42,894 bases of DNA from Clostridiales bacterium. Its GTDB lineage: Bacteria > Bacillota > Clostridia > Christensenellales > CAG-314. Below are positions 1 through 7,330 of the stretch, piece after piece (the stretch's first letter is position 1; each line of letters starts with the position of its first letter). The stretch lies in assembly GCA_022508325.1 (NCBI GenBank), contig JAFLVL010000005.1, positions 1-42,894 of the forward strand. The letters run 5' to 3'. The position numbers and the translations under genes are program-made. The notes below the pieces were generated by a model. The model searched no databases. It saw nothing but the letters and a program-made list of their open reading frames with translations, and was not told where the DNA came from.

Positions 1-68
1 GTCGTTTTGCCCTCGCCACTGTGACCGATAAGAGCAACGTTTCTGATGTCTTTGCTCAATACTGCCAT
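1..68 (-). CDS. EF-G-like translational GTPase, N-terminal fragment
   Basis: Only the first 22 codons are in the window; the gene runs off the left edge. The start reads MAVLSKDIRNVALIGH and continues into a P-loop of the form GHSGEGKT, which binds the GTP phosphates. Canonical EF-G has GHIDAGKT; the GHSGEGKT form is typical of EF-G-like paralogues, so I do not call it fusA. An AGGAG ribosome site lies 11 nt before the ATG. Everything beyond the P-loop is unseen, so substrate and exact subfamily are open. Confidence 0.75.
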   Translation of the reverse strand, partial: MAVLSKDIRNVALIGHSGEGKT

Positions 69-145
69 ATAAGTTAGTACTCCTAAAAAATTTTTTCAAG
101 ATTTGCCATTTGCCAAAACTTCGCATTTTACAAATCACTTTTTTA

Positions 146-174
146 ATTATATACTAACCGACAACATTTTTCAA
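146..174 (-). promoter_or_regulatory. Sigma-70 type promoter of the EF-G-like gene
   Basis: On the minus strand TTGAAA (169-174) is followed after 17 nt by a perfect TATAAT (146-151), giving a leader of about 70 nt before the start at 68. Confidence 0.6.
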
Positions 175-189
175 GAGTGTAGGCGCAAT

Positions 190-879
190 TTATTCGAGAA
201 AAAATGCGTATTTTTCGCCAAAAGGCTCGCCGTCTGCGTTCACTACAGCGCAACTGCCCTCGTCTTTGGGCAATTTTTTGTACTTTTTGCGTATTCTCCG
301 CGCCACGCCCTCCAGACTGTCGAAAATCTGCACGTTGGGGAATACGCGAGAAAAACAGTGCTTGTACATGTTCATACTGCTGTTGGCAAGCGCAATGCAA
401 TCAAACTGACCGTAGAGGCTCTCAACGCTATCCGAGATATATTTGACAATTTCGCGCTCGTCGCCTGCCTCTGCAAGAATGGGGAAGTCGCGCATTTCGC
501 GGGCGATGACGTTGGGAAGATTCTGGGCGCGCGTAACAAACCTATCTCCCACCACGAGGACGTTGGACGCTGTGTAGGTCGATGCGTGCATTACAGGAGC
601 GTCGCAACCGAACAGCTCCACAGGGCAGGAGCTTGACAGCGGCTTGAAACAGCGCGAGGACAGCGCCACCGACGACAAAACCACCGCGTCACAGCCCATT
701 TCCGAGAGTTTTGCAACAGCCGCGCTACCGATGGAGAGCAATTCGCCGCCGTGGCAGTTGCCCAAAGGGAACTTTTGGTCGTAAATCATGCAAATAAAGT
801 TGCATGGCGCAGACTGCCTGAGCTTATTTAGTGTTGGATACGCCCCTATTCCGTCGTCTACGATACCTATCGTCAGCAT
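190..879 (-). CDS. Glutamate-racemase-like protein lacking both catalytic cysteines
   Basis: The protein (229 aa) follows the Asp/Glu racemase (MurI) layout: an opening IGIVDDGIGAYPTL where MurI has DSGxGG, a YDQKFPLGN stretch at the YGDTxxxPYG position, and a second-lobe motif near the C-terminus. MurI interconverts L- and D-glutamate for peptidoglycan with two cysteines, in CNT and GCTHYP. Here those positions read LSSVALSS and LANSSMN, so neither cysteine is present. Racemase activity therefore looks lost (inference); a binding or regulatory role is possible. The ATG at 879 is preferred over the one at 885 because GGGAGG abuts the latter but sits 6 nt before the former. The gene stands alone. 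Confidence 0.65.
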   Translation of the reverse strand: MLTIGIVDDGIGAYPTLNKLRQSAPCNFICMIYDQKFPLGNCHGGELLSIGSAAVAKLSEMGCDAVVLSSVALSSRCFKPLSSSCPVELFGCDAPVMHASTYTASNVLVVGDRFVTRAQNLPNVIAREMRDFPILAEAGDEREIVKYISDSVESLYGQFDCIALANSSMNMYKHCFSRVFPNVQIFDSLEGVARRIRKKYKKLPKDEGSCAVVNADGEPFGEKYAFFLE

Positions 880-1010
880 TTTCATCCTCCCGTTTGCATT
901 TTTGGCAAATGCTTGTCAATACAACCTATTGTACGAGCTATACCCCTTCAAAATGTTACATTTTGGCGCTTTTTCGCGGAAAAACTTTAAAACAATGTGG
1001 CTAAAAACTG

Positions 1011-1039
1011 TTGCGTTAATAGACGAAATGTGTTAGAAT
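1011..1039 (+). promoter_or_regulatory. rpsT promoter, extended -10
   Basis: TTGCGT (1011-1016), a 17-nt spacer and TAGAAT (1034-1039), with TG one base before the -10. It lies about 48 nt before the rpsT start. Confidence 0.7.
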
Positions 1040-1086
1040 GTATAAGCAAAAATTATTAGTGGTACTATGTACGCAAGGAGATACTA

Positions 1087-1734
1087 ATGCCTAATATCAA
1101 ATCTGCAGAAAAAAGAGTTTCTGTATCAGCAACCAAAAAACTTCAAAATCAGATGGTCCGTTCGCAAATGCATACGGCTGTTAAAAAATTCAACGCGGCT
1201 ATTTCTAACGGCGACGTAGAGCTTGCAAAGCAACTCCTGCCTATCGCCAGCTCCAAGATTGACAACGCCGCTGTTAAAAACGTTATTCACAAGAACGCTG
1301 CTAACCGCAAAAAGGCGCAACTTGCGAAGGCTTTGTCACAACTTGAAAGAGGTATCGTAGTTGTCAAGGTTGACGCTAAGACCTTGAAGCAAGCAGAACA
1401 AAAGGCTGCAGCTCAACGTAAGGCAGAAGAAGCTGAGGCAATCAAGGCTCAAAGAAACGAAGCTAAGAAGGCTAAGGAAGCTGCTAAGGCTCCCGCCAGC
1501 AAGAAAGCCCCCGCCAAAAAGTCCGCTGCTGCTCCCAAGGCTCCCGAGGAAGCTCCCAAGAAGCGCACGACCAAGAAGGCTGCCGAAGGCGAAGAAGCTC
1601 CCGCTAAAAAGCCTGCTGCGAAAAAGACCGCTCCCAAGGCTGAAGGTGAAGAAGCTGCTCCCAAAAAGCGCACAACCAAAAAAGCGGCTGAACCCGCTCC
1701 CGCAGAAAAAGTTGTCGAGGACGAAATTAAGTAA
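1087..1734 (+). CDS. rpsT: Ribosomal protein S20 with long Ala/Lys/Pro tail
   Basis: Residues 1-90 are ordinary S20 (MPNIKSAEKRVSVSATKK..., then HTAVKKF and the IHKNAANRKKAQLAKAL block), an early-assembling 16S rRNA binder of the small subunit. Most S20 proteins end near residue 90. This one continues for about 125 residues of low-complexity sequence rich in Ala, Lys, Pro and Glu, with repeats of PKKRTTKKAA and EGEEAPAKK, resembling histone H1 or Hc1 tails. The ATG follows AAGGAG with good spacing. It is monocistronic, with its own extended -10 promoter and a strong terminator. The tail's function is unknown; nucleic-acid binding is the obvious guess. Confidence 0.93.
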   Translation: MPNIKSAEKRVSVSATKKLQNQMVRSQMHTAVKKFNAAISNGDVELAKQLLPIASSKIDNAAVKNVIHKNAANRKKAQLAKALSQLERGIVVVKVDAKTLKQAEQKAAAQRKAEEAEAIKAQRNEAKKAKEAAKAPASKKAPAKKSAAAPKAPEEAPKKRTTKKAAEGEEAPAKKPAAKKTAPKAEGEEAAPKKRTTKKAAEPAPAEKVVEDEIK

Positions 1735-1776
1735 GTCCGCACCGCTATTGCTAACATTATTTAAATACATATCAAA

Positions 1777-1813
1777 AATCCGACTTGGTGAATTCCAAGT
1801 CGGATTCTTCTTT
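1777..1813 (+). terminator. rpsT intrinsic terminator
   Basis: A perfect 12-bp stem (AATCCGACTTGG with its complement, loop TGAATT) ends at 1806 and is followed by CTTCTTT. Confidence 0.85.
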
Positions 1814-1837
1814 GCCATACGCATTAGTTCGTATACA

Positions 1838-2545
1838 TTACATTATAATTTTTGGCAAATCGTTTGATTGAGTTTTATTTTTCTTGTCAAGGGGTGATGA
1901 CACACCGCTGTCGAAACCGCCACTCAAAAAATCCAATCCTTCCAGAGCGTTGCCGTCGCTGACAACTATAATCAGAATTATAATAGCGCATACCGCCACG
2001 CTGTACGACGAGGCAAGGAAGCTGTTGTATAACTCCTCGCGGCTGTCGCATTTGAAGCTGAGGCTGATAATAAAACCGAGCTGAAGTATGCCGTAGTAGC
2101 CGAGTGTGGAGACCCAAGTCGTTTTCGTAAGCACCACCAACAGAACGTAACCCACTATTGAAAGCAACGTAAATGCCAATAAATACCAACCGTAACGTCG
2201 GTTGAGCGCGGGAATTAAGAGAGGCAGTAAAAATACGACGAAGTAGACCGATGCGAGCAACGACACAGCAAGCATGAGCCACAGGGAATTGTTGAAGCCG
2301 CGATTAATGTACCAACTGCGCAGATAGAACCCCATTGCCACCGAGTTGAGCGCAACGATAATGAGCTTCACAAAATTGTAGCGTCGGGTGAGCAACACCA
2401 TAACGAAGCCCAAAAACAGCACGCCGCTTGCTATGCCGAACATTCCCCAAAAGCCAAGCGGTATATATTGCGCAAAATACGCCACCACCGACGTCGCAAA
2501 CAAAAACAGTATAGATACCAATAGTGTTGTTAGACAGCGTTTCAA
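1838..2545 (-). CDS. Seven-helix membrane protein, function unknown
   Basis: I do not recognise the family. Starting at a TTG, the protein has 235 residues with about seven hydrophobic helices and a polar, Lys/Asp-rich C-terminal tail of about 25 residues. The TTG at 2545 is preferred over upstream ATGs because AGAGG sits 8 nt before it and a TTGCCT-17-TACAAT promoter would start transcription near 2569, so earlier ATGs would be outside or at the very end of the mRNA. An ATG at 2626 lies inside the tRNA terminator hairpin. No signal or catalytic motif is visible. Confidence 0.6.
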   Translation of the reverse strand: MKRCLTTLLVSILFLFATSVVAYFAQYIPLGFWGMFGIASGVLFLGFVMVLLTRRYNFVKLIIVALNSVAMGFYLRSWYINRGFNNSLWLMLAVSLLASVYFVVFLLPLLIPALNRRYGWYLLAFTLLSIVGYVLLVVLTKTTWVSTLGYYGILQLGFIISLSFKCDSREELYNSFLASSYSVAVCAIIILIIVVSDGNALEGLDFLSGGFDSGVSSPLDKKNKTQSNDLPKIIM

Positions 2546-2574
2546 AATGTTTACCTCTATGTATTTCATTATAT

Positions 2575-2603
2575 ATTGTACAACCATTATTCCAATTAGG
2601 CAA
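2575..2603 (-). promoter_or_regulatory. Promoter of the seven-helix membrane protein
   Basis: TTGCCT (2598-2603), 17-nt spacer, TACAAT (2575-2580) on the minus strand. The predicted start of transcription near 2569 decides the translation start at the TTG of 2545. Confidence 0.6.
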
Positions 2604-2614
2604 CAATACGCCAA

Positions 2615-2643
2615 GAAAAAAGGCACTTCTTGCGAAATGCCTT
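2615..2643 (-). terminator. tRNA-Thr terminator
   Basis: Directly after the encoded CCA, AAGGCA pairs with TGCCTT across a 12-nt loop and runs into a T tract on the minus strand. Confidence 0.75.
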
Positions 2644-2719
2644 TGGTGCTGGCGAAGGGAATCGAACCCCCGACCTATTGATTACGAATCAATTGCTCTA
2701 CCGACTGAGCCACGCCAGC
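2644..2719 (-). tRNA. tRNA-Thr (anticodon CGT)
   Basis: Clover-leaf on the minus strand: acceptor GCTGGCG pairs with CGCCAGC, discriminator A, and the CCA end is encoded (2644-2646). The anticodon stem ATTGA/TCAAT closes the loop TTCGTAA, anticodon CGT, which reads ACG threonine codons. The T arm has the usual GGTTCGATTCC-type sequence. A terminator hairpin follows at once. Confidence 0.96.
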
Positions 2720-2824
2720 ATGTTAACTTTGATATTTAACTTGCTTACAAAGTATATCAAAGTTTTATTTAAAAGTCAAAGAATATCGTAATTTTTTCAA
2801 AACAATTTTTTATTTGCCGATACG

Positions 2825-3321
2825 CTATTTTTTGATTGTTTGCACTACGTTGATTAGGTGGTCAGCAATACGCTCCACGCCTGTGGATAGCGATAGGTAT
2901 TGCGCGCCGACTTCCGGTGTACATACGCCATCGCGCAGACGCTGAATGTGGTTCTTTGCCATCTCCGCCGTCAAGTCGTCTACCCTGTATTCTATTGCGT
3001 TGGCTTCGGCAAGCGCCTTGCGGTCGTACCGATATTGGCTCCGAACATAATCGTTGCCGCCTGCGCAAGCGTCATTATGCCTGCGTTTACGAAACCTATC
3101 ACCATTACAGACACCGCGCCGGAACTTTGTATCGCTGCGGTTGCAACCGTGCCTATGCCTACGCCGAGTAGCTTGCTGTTGGAGGTCTTGGCAAACAAAG
3201 CTTTGAGCCGTTTGCTGCCCAAAGACTCCAAGTTGGAACTCATCATCGAGCATGCAATCAGGAATACACCCAAACCTGAGATAAGCGTTAGTATCGAAGT
3301 TGTAACGGTAATTGCATCCAT
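2825..3321 (-). pseudogene. Na+/phosphate symporter (NptA/PhoU-domain) pseudogene with internal deletion
   Basis: The first about 100 codons (from 3321) encode the start of a Na/Pi cotransporter: SGLGVFLIACSMMSSNL, a QSSGAVSVMVIGFVNAG repeat and FGANIGTT. Near 3035 the sequence jumps into another frame and continues as the C-terminal end of the PhoU-like domain (EANAIEYRVDDLTAEMAK ... ERIADHLINVVQTIKK). Intact family members are about 550 residues, so roughly 400 residues are missing and the two parts are out of frame. The remnant is recognisable and codon usage still looks normal, which suggests a recent deletion (inference). Confidence 0.8.
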
Positions 3322-3358
3322 AAAAAAATTATATCAAAGCCCATTCTGCCGCGTCAAC

Positions 3359-3391
3359 AAAAAAGGACTGTTCGAGTTGGGAGAACAGTCC
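3359..3391 (-). terminator. Macrodomain gene terminator
   Basis: GGACTGTTC and GAACAGTCC form a 9-bp stem with a 9-nt loop; on the minus strand a TTTTTT run follows, downstream of the macrodomain stop codon. Confidence 0.7.
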
Positions 3392-3425
3392 GCAAAAATT
3401 CTATTTTTGGCAAATTTAAAGGCTA

Positions 3426-3938
3426 CTATTTATTATTGGTGAGCTGACCTAAGAGGCGGCTTGCTTGCATGTAGGTATCGGAGTTGACAAACACCAAAGA
3501 AATCTCGATGTCCTCTTCTTCGTATTGTAGCAACGCCTTCAAGGCAATGGTTAGTGCCTCTTTCCTGGAAAATCCGTATGCGCCGATCGCAAGCAAGGGA
3601 AAGGCAATGGAATCCACATGATGTTGAATAGCCAATTCGACGGAGTTGACGTAACAGTTCGTCAGCAAATTCCTCTCGCCAATGACACCGCCGCGCCAGA
3701 TGGGAACAACGGTATGAATGACGTAATCTGCCGACAAGTCGTATCCGTCCGTTATCTTTGCTTCACCCGCGCGGCAAAGACCGAGCTTTTTGCAAGCTTC
3801 GGCAAGCTCCGGACCTGCAGCTGCGTGTATGGGACCGTCGAATTTCATAACGCTGGATGATAGGTAGCTATTTGCCGTGCTGACAATCGCATCAGCGCCG
3901 AGTTTTGTTAAATCACCTTTCAATAATCTGACTTTCAT
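3426..3938 (-). CDS. Macrodomain (ADP-ribose-binding) protein
   Basis: A 170-residue single-domain macro protein. GDLTKLGADAIVSTANSYL matches the family opening (GDIT...DAIVNAAN), and DGPIHAAAGPEL, GEAKITDGYDL, VIHTVVP and the late FPLLAIGAYGFSRKEAL follow in the usual order. Such domains bind ADP-ribose or hydrolyse ADP-ribosyl links. Two features are unusual: the first Asn of the VNAAN motif is Ser, and the glycine-rich loop (normally GGGGVDGAIH) reads SSSVMKFDGPIH, so catalytic activity is doubtful. No ribosome site precedes the ATG; the -10 box lies only 6 nt upstream, so the mRNA is probably leaderless. Confidence 0.85.
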   Translation of the reverse strand: MKVRLLKGDLTKLGADAIVSTANSYLSSSVMKFDGPIHAAAGPELAEACKKLGLCRAGEAKITDGYDLSADYVIHTVVPIWRGGVIGERNLLTNCYVNSVELAIQHHVDSIAFPLLAIGAYGFSRKEALTIALKALLQYEEEDIEISLVFVNSDTYMQASRLLGQLTNNK

Positions 3939-3944
3939 ACTGTT

Positions 3945-3973
3945 AGTATATCACATAAATTTTGATTTGTGAA
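3945..3973 (-). promoter_or_regulatory. Promoter giving a probably leaderless macrodomain mRNA
   Basis: TTCACA (3968-3973), 17 nt, TGaTATACT (-10 at 3945-3950) on the minus strand. Only 6 nt separate the -10 from the ATG at 3938. Confidence 0.6.
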
Positions 3974-3999
3974 TAAAATTTACGCAACTTTTACCAACT

Positions 4000-4025
4000 T
4001 TTCTCACCCCATATTAATTTTTTCG
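4000..4025 (-). repeat. Single copy of the ACCCCAT/A-run repeat at a gene end
   Basis: Minus strand: an A run, TTAAT, the core ATGGGGT (4006-4012), then GAGAAAAGTTG. The TAA stop of the ABC permease lies within the 5' half of the unit, as if the unit had been fused to the end of the gene. Confidence 0.5.
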
Positions 4026-4931
4026 CGTTCTTTTTCTGTGTTTGAGCACCACTATCAAAATATACGCTATGAGTAAAACGGCGCAAGTGCCAAGAAGTAT
4101 CACGTACATTGCCCAAAGGGGAATTTCCGTACCGCCTACGTACAAGTTGCCGTCAAAGCCGTCCAAGAGTGCCTTTTGTCCCGCTTCGGGCAAGCCGAGC
4201 TCACCGAGTTTGTCAACGTAGCCACCCATAAAGTGTTTACGCAAAATACCGACGCTATATGTGCAAGGAAGCGAGCAAAGAACGTTACGCATACCCTCGG
4301 CAAATTGCGACAGTGGCATATACGCGCCGCAAAGAAAACCGTACATACTAGACACCAGCGTGGAAATCGCCGACAGTCCGCCCTGTGACGAAATAAAGCT
4401 CTCTACCACGCCTGCAAGCAACGCGCCAAACAGTACGCAACACACGACGTCAACCAAAATAAGAAATACGTTGCCGACAGGAATGTGCCAACCGACAATT
4501 GCCAGGTAAACGAAACCGACAGCTAACACTACCACCATGACGAGAAGAGTCACGAGAAAATTTGCAATGAAGTAACTGATAGTCACCGTCGTGCCTTTGA
4601 CAGGGGACACGGATAGGTCGTTGATTGCGCCGTCAATTTTATCGGAAATCATAACCGCATTTGAACAGATTGCCACCGTCACCGAGCACACCGCCATGAT
4701 AGAGGACAGCAACCACGATCCTGCCAACCCTTCTATCACTTCTTCTCCTGCTGTAAAGCCAAAACCTTCGAAAATGGTTTTAAACGAAGATATATACACA
4801 CTGCGCAGAAAGGTCACGAACAGTACGAGCAGAATCATTGGAGTGATTAGCGACACGAAAAACAGAAATTTGTCTTTGAAATAACACTTGATATTGCGCG
4901 TCACCAGCGCGAAAAGTTTTCTTATCTCCAT
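4014..4931 (-). CDS. ABC-2 type exporter permease (TetR-controlled system)
   Basis: A 305-residue ABC-2 permease: cytoplasmic start MEIRKLFALVTRNIKCYFKD, a first helix (FLFFVSLITPMILLVLFVTF), an extracytoplasmic loop, then five more helices with the conserved SPVKGTTVTISYFIANFLV region, ending in a basic tail. It forms the membrane channel for the ATPase encoded immediately upstream, one nucleotide separating the two genes. The pair resembles multidrug or antibiotic exporters of the DrrAB type; the substrate cannot be told from sequence. It is last in the TetR-ATPase-permease operon. Confidence 0.9.
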   Translation of the reverse strand: MEIRKLFALVTRNIKCYFKDKFLFFVSLITPMILLVLFVTFLRSVYISSFKTIFEGFGFTAGEEVIEGLAGSWLLSSIMAVCSVTVAICSNAVMISDKIDGAINDLSVSPVKGTTVTISYFIANFLVTLLVMVVVLAVGFVYLAIVGWHIPVGNVFLILVDVVCCVLFGALLAGVVESFISSQGGLSAISTLVSSMYGFLCGAYMPLSQFAEGMRNVLCSLPCTYSVGILRKHFMGGYVDKLGELGLPEAGQKALLDGFDGNLYVGGTEIPLWAMYVILLGTCAVLLIAYILIVVLKHRKRTRKN

Positions 4932-4932
4932 T

Positions 4933-5841
4933 CTACACCTCTTTAATGCTCTTACCCGTAACTCTCAAAAACACCACGTCCATGTTGCCCTTCAACACTT
5001 CAAAATCGCAAAACAATTCCTCATTGCCCTTCAACAGTTCTACAACCTTAGCGGTATTTTCTATCTCTACCTCGACGAAATCTCGCTCACGCTTGACTGC
5101 GTAGCCGAGCTTGACAAAGGTCTTTTCCACCTTGTCTAAACGGTCGTAAAAGCGAATATAGTCGGAGGCGTACTGCGTTTTCAAATCGTGAGGCGTACCC
5201 TCTGCCACTTTTTTACCGTTGTCGAGAATCACGACGTAATCGGCGACGGCTGCCTCCTCCATGTAGTGCGTGGTTAAAAAGACAGTCAACCCATGCTCCT
5301 TTCGTAATTGCTCGATGACGTTCCACACAGTCTGGCGCGTCTGCGGGTCAAGACCTGTCGTCGGTTCGTCGAGAATGAGCAGCTCGGGATTGTGAATTAG
5401 CGCGCGGGCAATGTCTACGCGACGCTTCTGTCCGCCCGATAGTTTCACAAGGGGTCTTTTGAGAATATCTTTTAACCCAAGTAATGCGTCCAACTCGTCG
5501 AGACGTCTGTCAAAATCCTGTCCGAAAATACCGTATAAGCTTGCGCGGCTCTTCAAGTTGTCGTAAGCGTTCAGACGTTTGTCAAGTACCGAGCCTTGAA
5601 AAACAATGCCAATCTTGGACTTAATGACATCGGGATTGCGGTCAATGTCCTCGCCGCAGACGTACACCTCGCCGCTGTCTTTATTCAAAATACCGCTTAT
5701 AATATTTATTGTCGTGGATTTGCCTGCACCGTTGACGCCCAAGAATGCGAACAGCTCGCCCTTCTCGACGCGGAAGGACACGTCGTCCACCGCTTTCACG
5801 TCCTTGAAGCTTTTGCGCAGATTTTTGATTTCAATTACCAT
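4933..5841 (-). CDS. ABC exporter ATPase, DrrA-like
   Basis: A 302-residue ATPase with all motor motifs: Walker A GVNGAGKSTTI, Q-loop IVFQGSVLD, signature LSGGQKRRVDIARAL, Walker B LLILDEPTTGLD and H-loop LTTHYMEEA. The C-terminal about 80 residues form the small DrrA-type domain. It powers the ABC-2 permease encoded one base downstream. It lies 11 nt after the TetR gene, so all three should be co-transcribed from the TetR promoter and induced together when the repressor's ligand is present (inference). Confidence 0.93.
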   Translation of the reverse strand: MVIEIKNLRKSFKDVKAVDDVSFRVEKGELFAFLGVNGAGKSTTINIISGILNKDSGEVYVCGEDIDRNPDVIKSKIGIVFQGSVLDKRLNAYDNLKSRASLYGIFGQDFDRRLDELDALLGLKDILKRPLVKLSGGQKRRVDIARALIHNPELLILDEPTTGLDPQTRQTVWNVIEQLRKEHGLTVFLTTHYMEEAAVADYVVILDNGKKVAEGTPHDLKTQYASDYIRFYDRLDKVEKTFVKLGYAVKRERDFVEVEIENTAKVVELLKGNEELFCDFEVLKGNMDVVFLRVTGKSIKEV

Positions 5842-5852
5842 AAATGCCCCTC

Positions 5853-6410
5853 TTATTTATTTTCTAACCTTGATTTTATTGCAAGGAACTCTTCTGTCAG
5901 CAGAGCACTCACCGTATCCCAATCCCACTTGAGAAAGCCTGTTGCGTACATTGTGGCAATTCCGTGTACGTATATCCACATGTGCGTATGTAAAACCGTT
6001 GTTTTGTCTCCGCTCACACCGCTGTGTACTGCTCTGGTTGACTCGCGTTGAAACTCCGTCGCCATCTCGTCAACTGTCTCGCCAGCGCGGTCGCGCATAA
6101 ACAGATACTTGAAGAACTGCGGTTGCTCCTTAGCAAATCGAATATACGCCATACCCGCAGCCTTGTATTCCGTCCATTTGCCGCTTGCAATTTCGTCGTT
6201 GATACAGCGATTGTAGCTGGCTTCAATTTCCTTATACACTGCGCGTTTCAAGTCCTCCGCATTGACAAAGGACAGATAAATCGGTTGGGTTGAACAGGCG
6301 CAACGCTTGGCAAGCTCTCGCATGTTGAGCGCGTCCATACCGCTTTCCGCAACAATCTGACATGCCGCTTGCACTATTCGCTCTTTTTCTATGATTTTTT
6401 TTGCCGACAT
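5853..6410 (-). CDS. TetR-family repressor of the downstream ABC exporter
   Basis: A 185-residue regulator. Residues 8-55 form the TetR helix-turn-helix (IVQAACQIVAESGMDALNMRELAKRCACSTQPIYLSF). The C-terminal part, with AAGMAYIRFAKEQPQFFKYLF, resembles the WHG-type ligand domain. It heads an operon with an ABC ATPase and permease. Two ATAAC-N4-GTTAT inverted repeats sit just downstream of its consensus promoter, so autorepression and ligand-released induction of the exporter are likely (inference). AAGGAGGGG precedes the ATG. Confidence 0.9.
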   Translation of the reverse strand: MSAKKIIEKERIVQAACQIVAESGMDALNMRELAKRCACSTQPIYLSFVNAEDLKRAVYKEIEASYNRCINDEIASGKWTEYKAAGMAYIRFAKEQPQFFKYLFMRDRAGETVDEMATEFQRESTRAVHSGVSGDKTTVLHTHMWIYVHGIATMYATGFLKWDWDTVSALLTEEFLAIKSRLENK

Positions 6411-6428
6411 AGCCCCTCCTTATTAAAA

Positions 6429-6458
6429 ATAACAGATGTTATTGATAACACCCGTTAT
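6429..6458. promoter_or_regulatory. Twin TetR operator sites
   Basis: Two inverted repeats of the form ATAAC-N4-GTTAT, at 6429-6442 (spacer AGAT) and 6445-6458 (spacer ACCC), starting exactly 16 bp apart. The second touches the -10 box and covers the expected transcription start. Confidence 0.7.
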
Positions 6459-6485
6459 TATATACACCGCAACGATAGCTGTCAA
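6457..6485 (-). promoter_or_regulatory. Consensus promoter of the TetR-ABC operon
   Basis: Perfect TTGACA (6480-6485), 17-nt spacer and perfect TATAAT (6457-6462) on the minus strand, with operators placed immediately downstream. Confidence 0.85.
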
Positions 6486-6508
6486 GCAGTTTAACGATAG
6501 TTGTCAAG
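6471..6508. repeat. Tandem 22-bp duplication covering the -35 region
   Basis: AACGATAGCTGTCAAG (6471-6486) recurs as AACGATAGTTGTCAAG (6493-6508), 15 of 16 bases identical. It duplicates the TTGACA box of the TetR promoter 22 bp upstream. Confidence 0.6.
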
Positions 6509-6534
6509 AAATTTTTCGAACGCGATTGTCCGTA

Positions 6535-7329
6535 TTATGAGCCGGTTGATTCATATCGGCGTTCGAGGAAAGTCCATATAGCGATAGACAAGGCGAACAA
6601 GGCGCAGGACGCCGCCACTATCACCCCTGCAATTAGGTAGGGCGAGTAGGTTTCGAACAAGAATATCTCCACCGGGTAGGAAATAATCAGCGCAAAGGGA
6701 AATACAAACGTCAATAATCCGCGAATTACCGCAGGGTAAATTTTGATCGGGTAGCGCGTGTAAGATATGAAGTTGTACGCGACCTGCAAAAGCTGTCCGC
6801 TACGCTTAAACTTGAATGCAAGCGAAGCAAATATTATCTTGAAGGAGGTAATCATAAGCGCACCAAAAAGCGTAGCTATTATCAGCACGAACACCGCGCC
6901 GAACGTCCAGGTTACGCTCACCATACTGCCGCACACAGACAGCATGACTATGCCCACTATCAGCTCGCCAAGCCCCTCTAGCTGGAAGGTTTCGGCAATT
7001 ACTTGAAAGAGCACAGGCACAGGCTTGGTAAACATTCGATCCAAATCGCCGTTGCGCACCTTGAAATACGCAACCGTCCAAAGGTCGTCGGTAAAGATGT
7101 GGTCAAGCGCAACCGGCAACATGGAAAAGCCGTACAAAAATCCCATCTCCGCCATCGTCCAACCGTTCAAGGACGGAATGCTTTCCATAATCATCCATAT
7201 CGAAAGGATGGACGCCACATTGGTCAGAAAGAAGTTGAAAATCGAGATAAACGTGTCGCGCTTGTACTCTAACCTAGTGATAATCGAGCGCTTGATGCAG
7301 GTAAAATAAAGTTTAATGTAACGTGCCAT
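6535..7329 (-). CDS. ABC-2 exporter permease, second subunit (viologen-exporter type)
   Basis: A 264-residue permease with about six helices (first helix VASILSIWMIMESIPSL region). It belongs to the ABC-2 group in which two different permeases of about 260-280 residues are encoded next to an ATPase of about 325 residues, the viologen-exporter type known from cyanobacteria. YPIKIYPAVIRGLLTFVFPFALIISYPVE is the most conserved-looking part. It follows its partner by one nucleotide; GGAGG lies at the end of the upstream gene, so translation is probably coupled. The substrate is unknown. Confidence 0.87.
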   Translation of the reverse strand: MARYIKLYFTCIKRSIITRLEYKRDTFISIFNFFLTNVASILSIWMIMESIPSLNGWTMAEMGFLYGFSMLPVALDHIFTDDLWTVAYFKVRNGDLDRMFTKPVPVLFQVIAETFQLEGLGELIVGIVMLSVCGSMVSVTWTFGAVFVLIIATLFGALMITSFKIIFASLAFKFKRSGQLLQVAYNFISYTRYPIKIYPAVIRGLLTFVFPFALIISYPVEIFLFETYSPYLIAGVIVAASCALFALSIAIWTFLERRYESTGS

Positions 7330-7330
7330 A

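Noticed and set aside
1336-1824. Long open frame opposite rpsT rich in Gly, Ser, Phe and Leu
   Set aside because: It is the antisense shadow of the repetitive Ala/Lys/Pro tail, with no ribosome site and no recognisable protein.
2825-3253. A separate 142-residue protein read through the symporter remnant
   Set aside because: Only its C-terminal half resembles PhoU; the first half is an out-of-frame reading of the symporter start.
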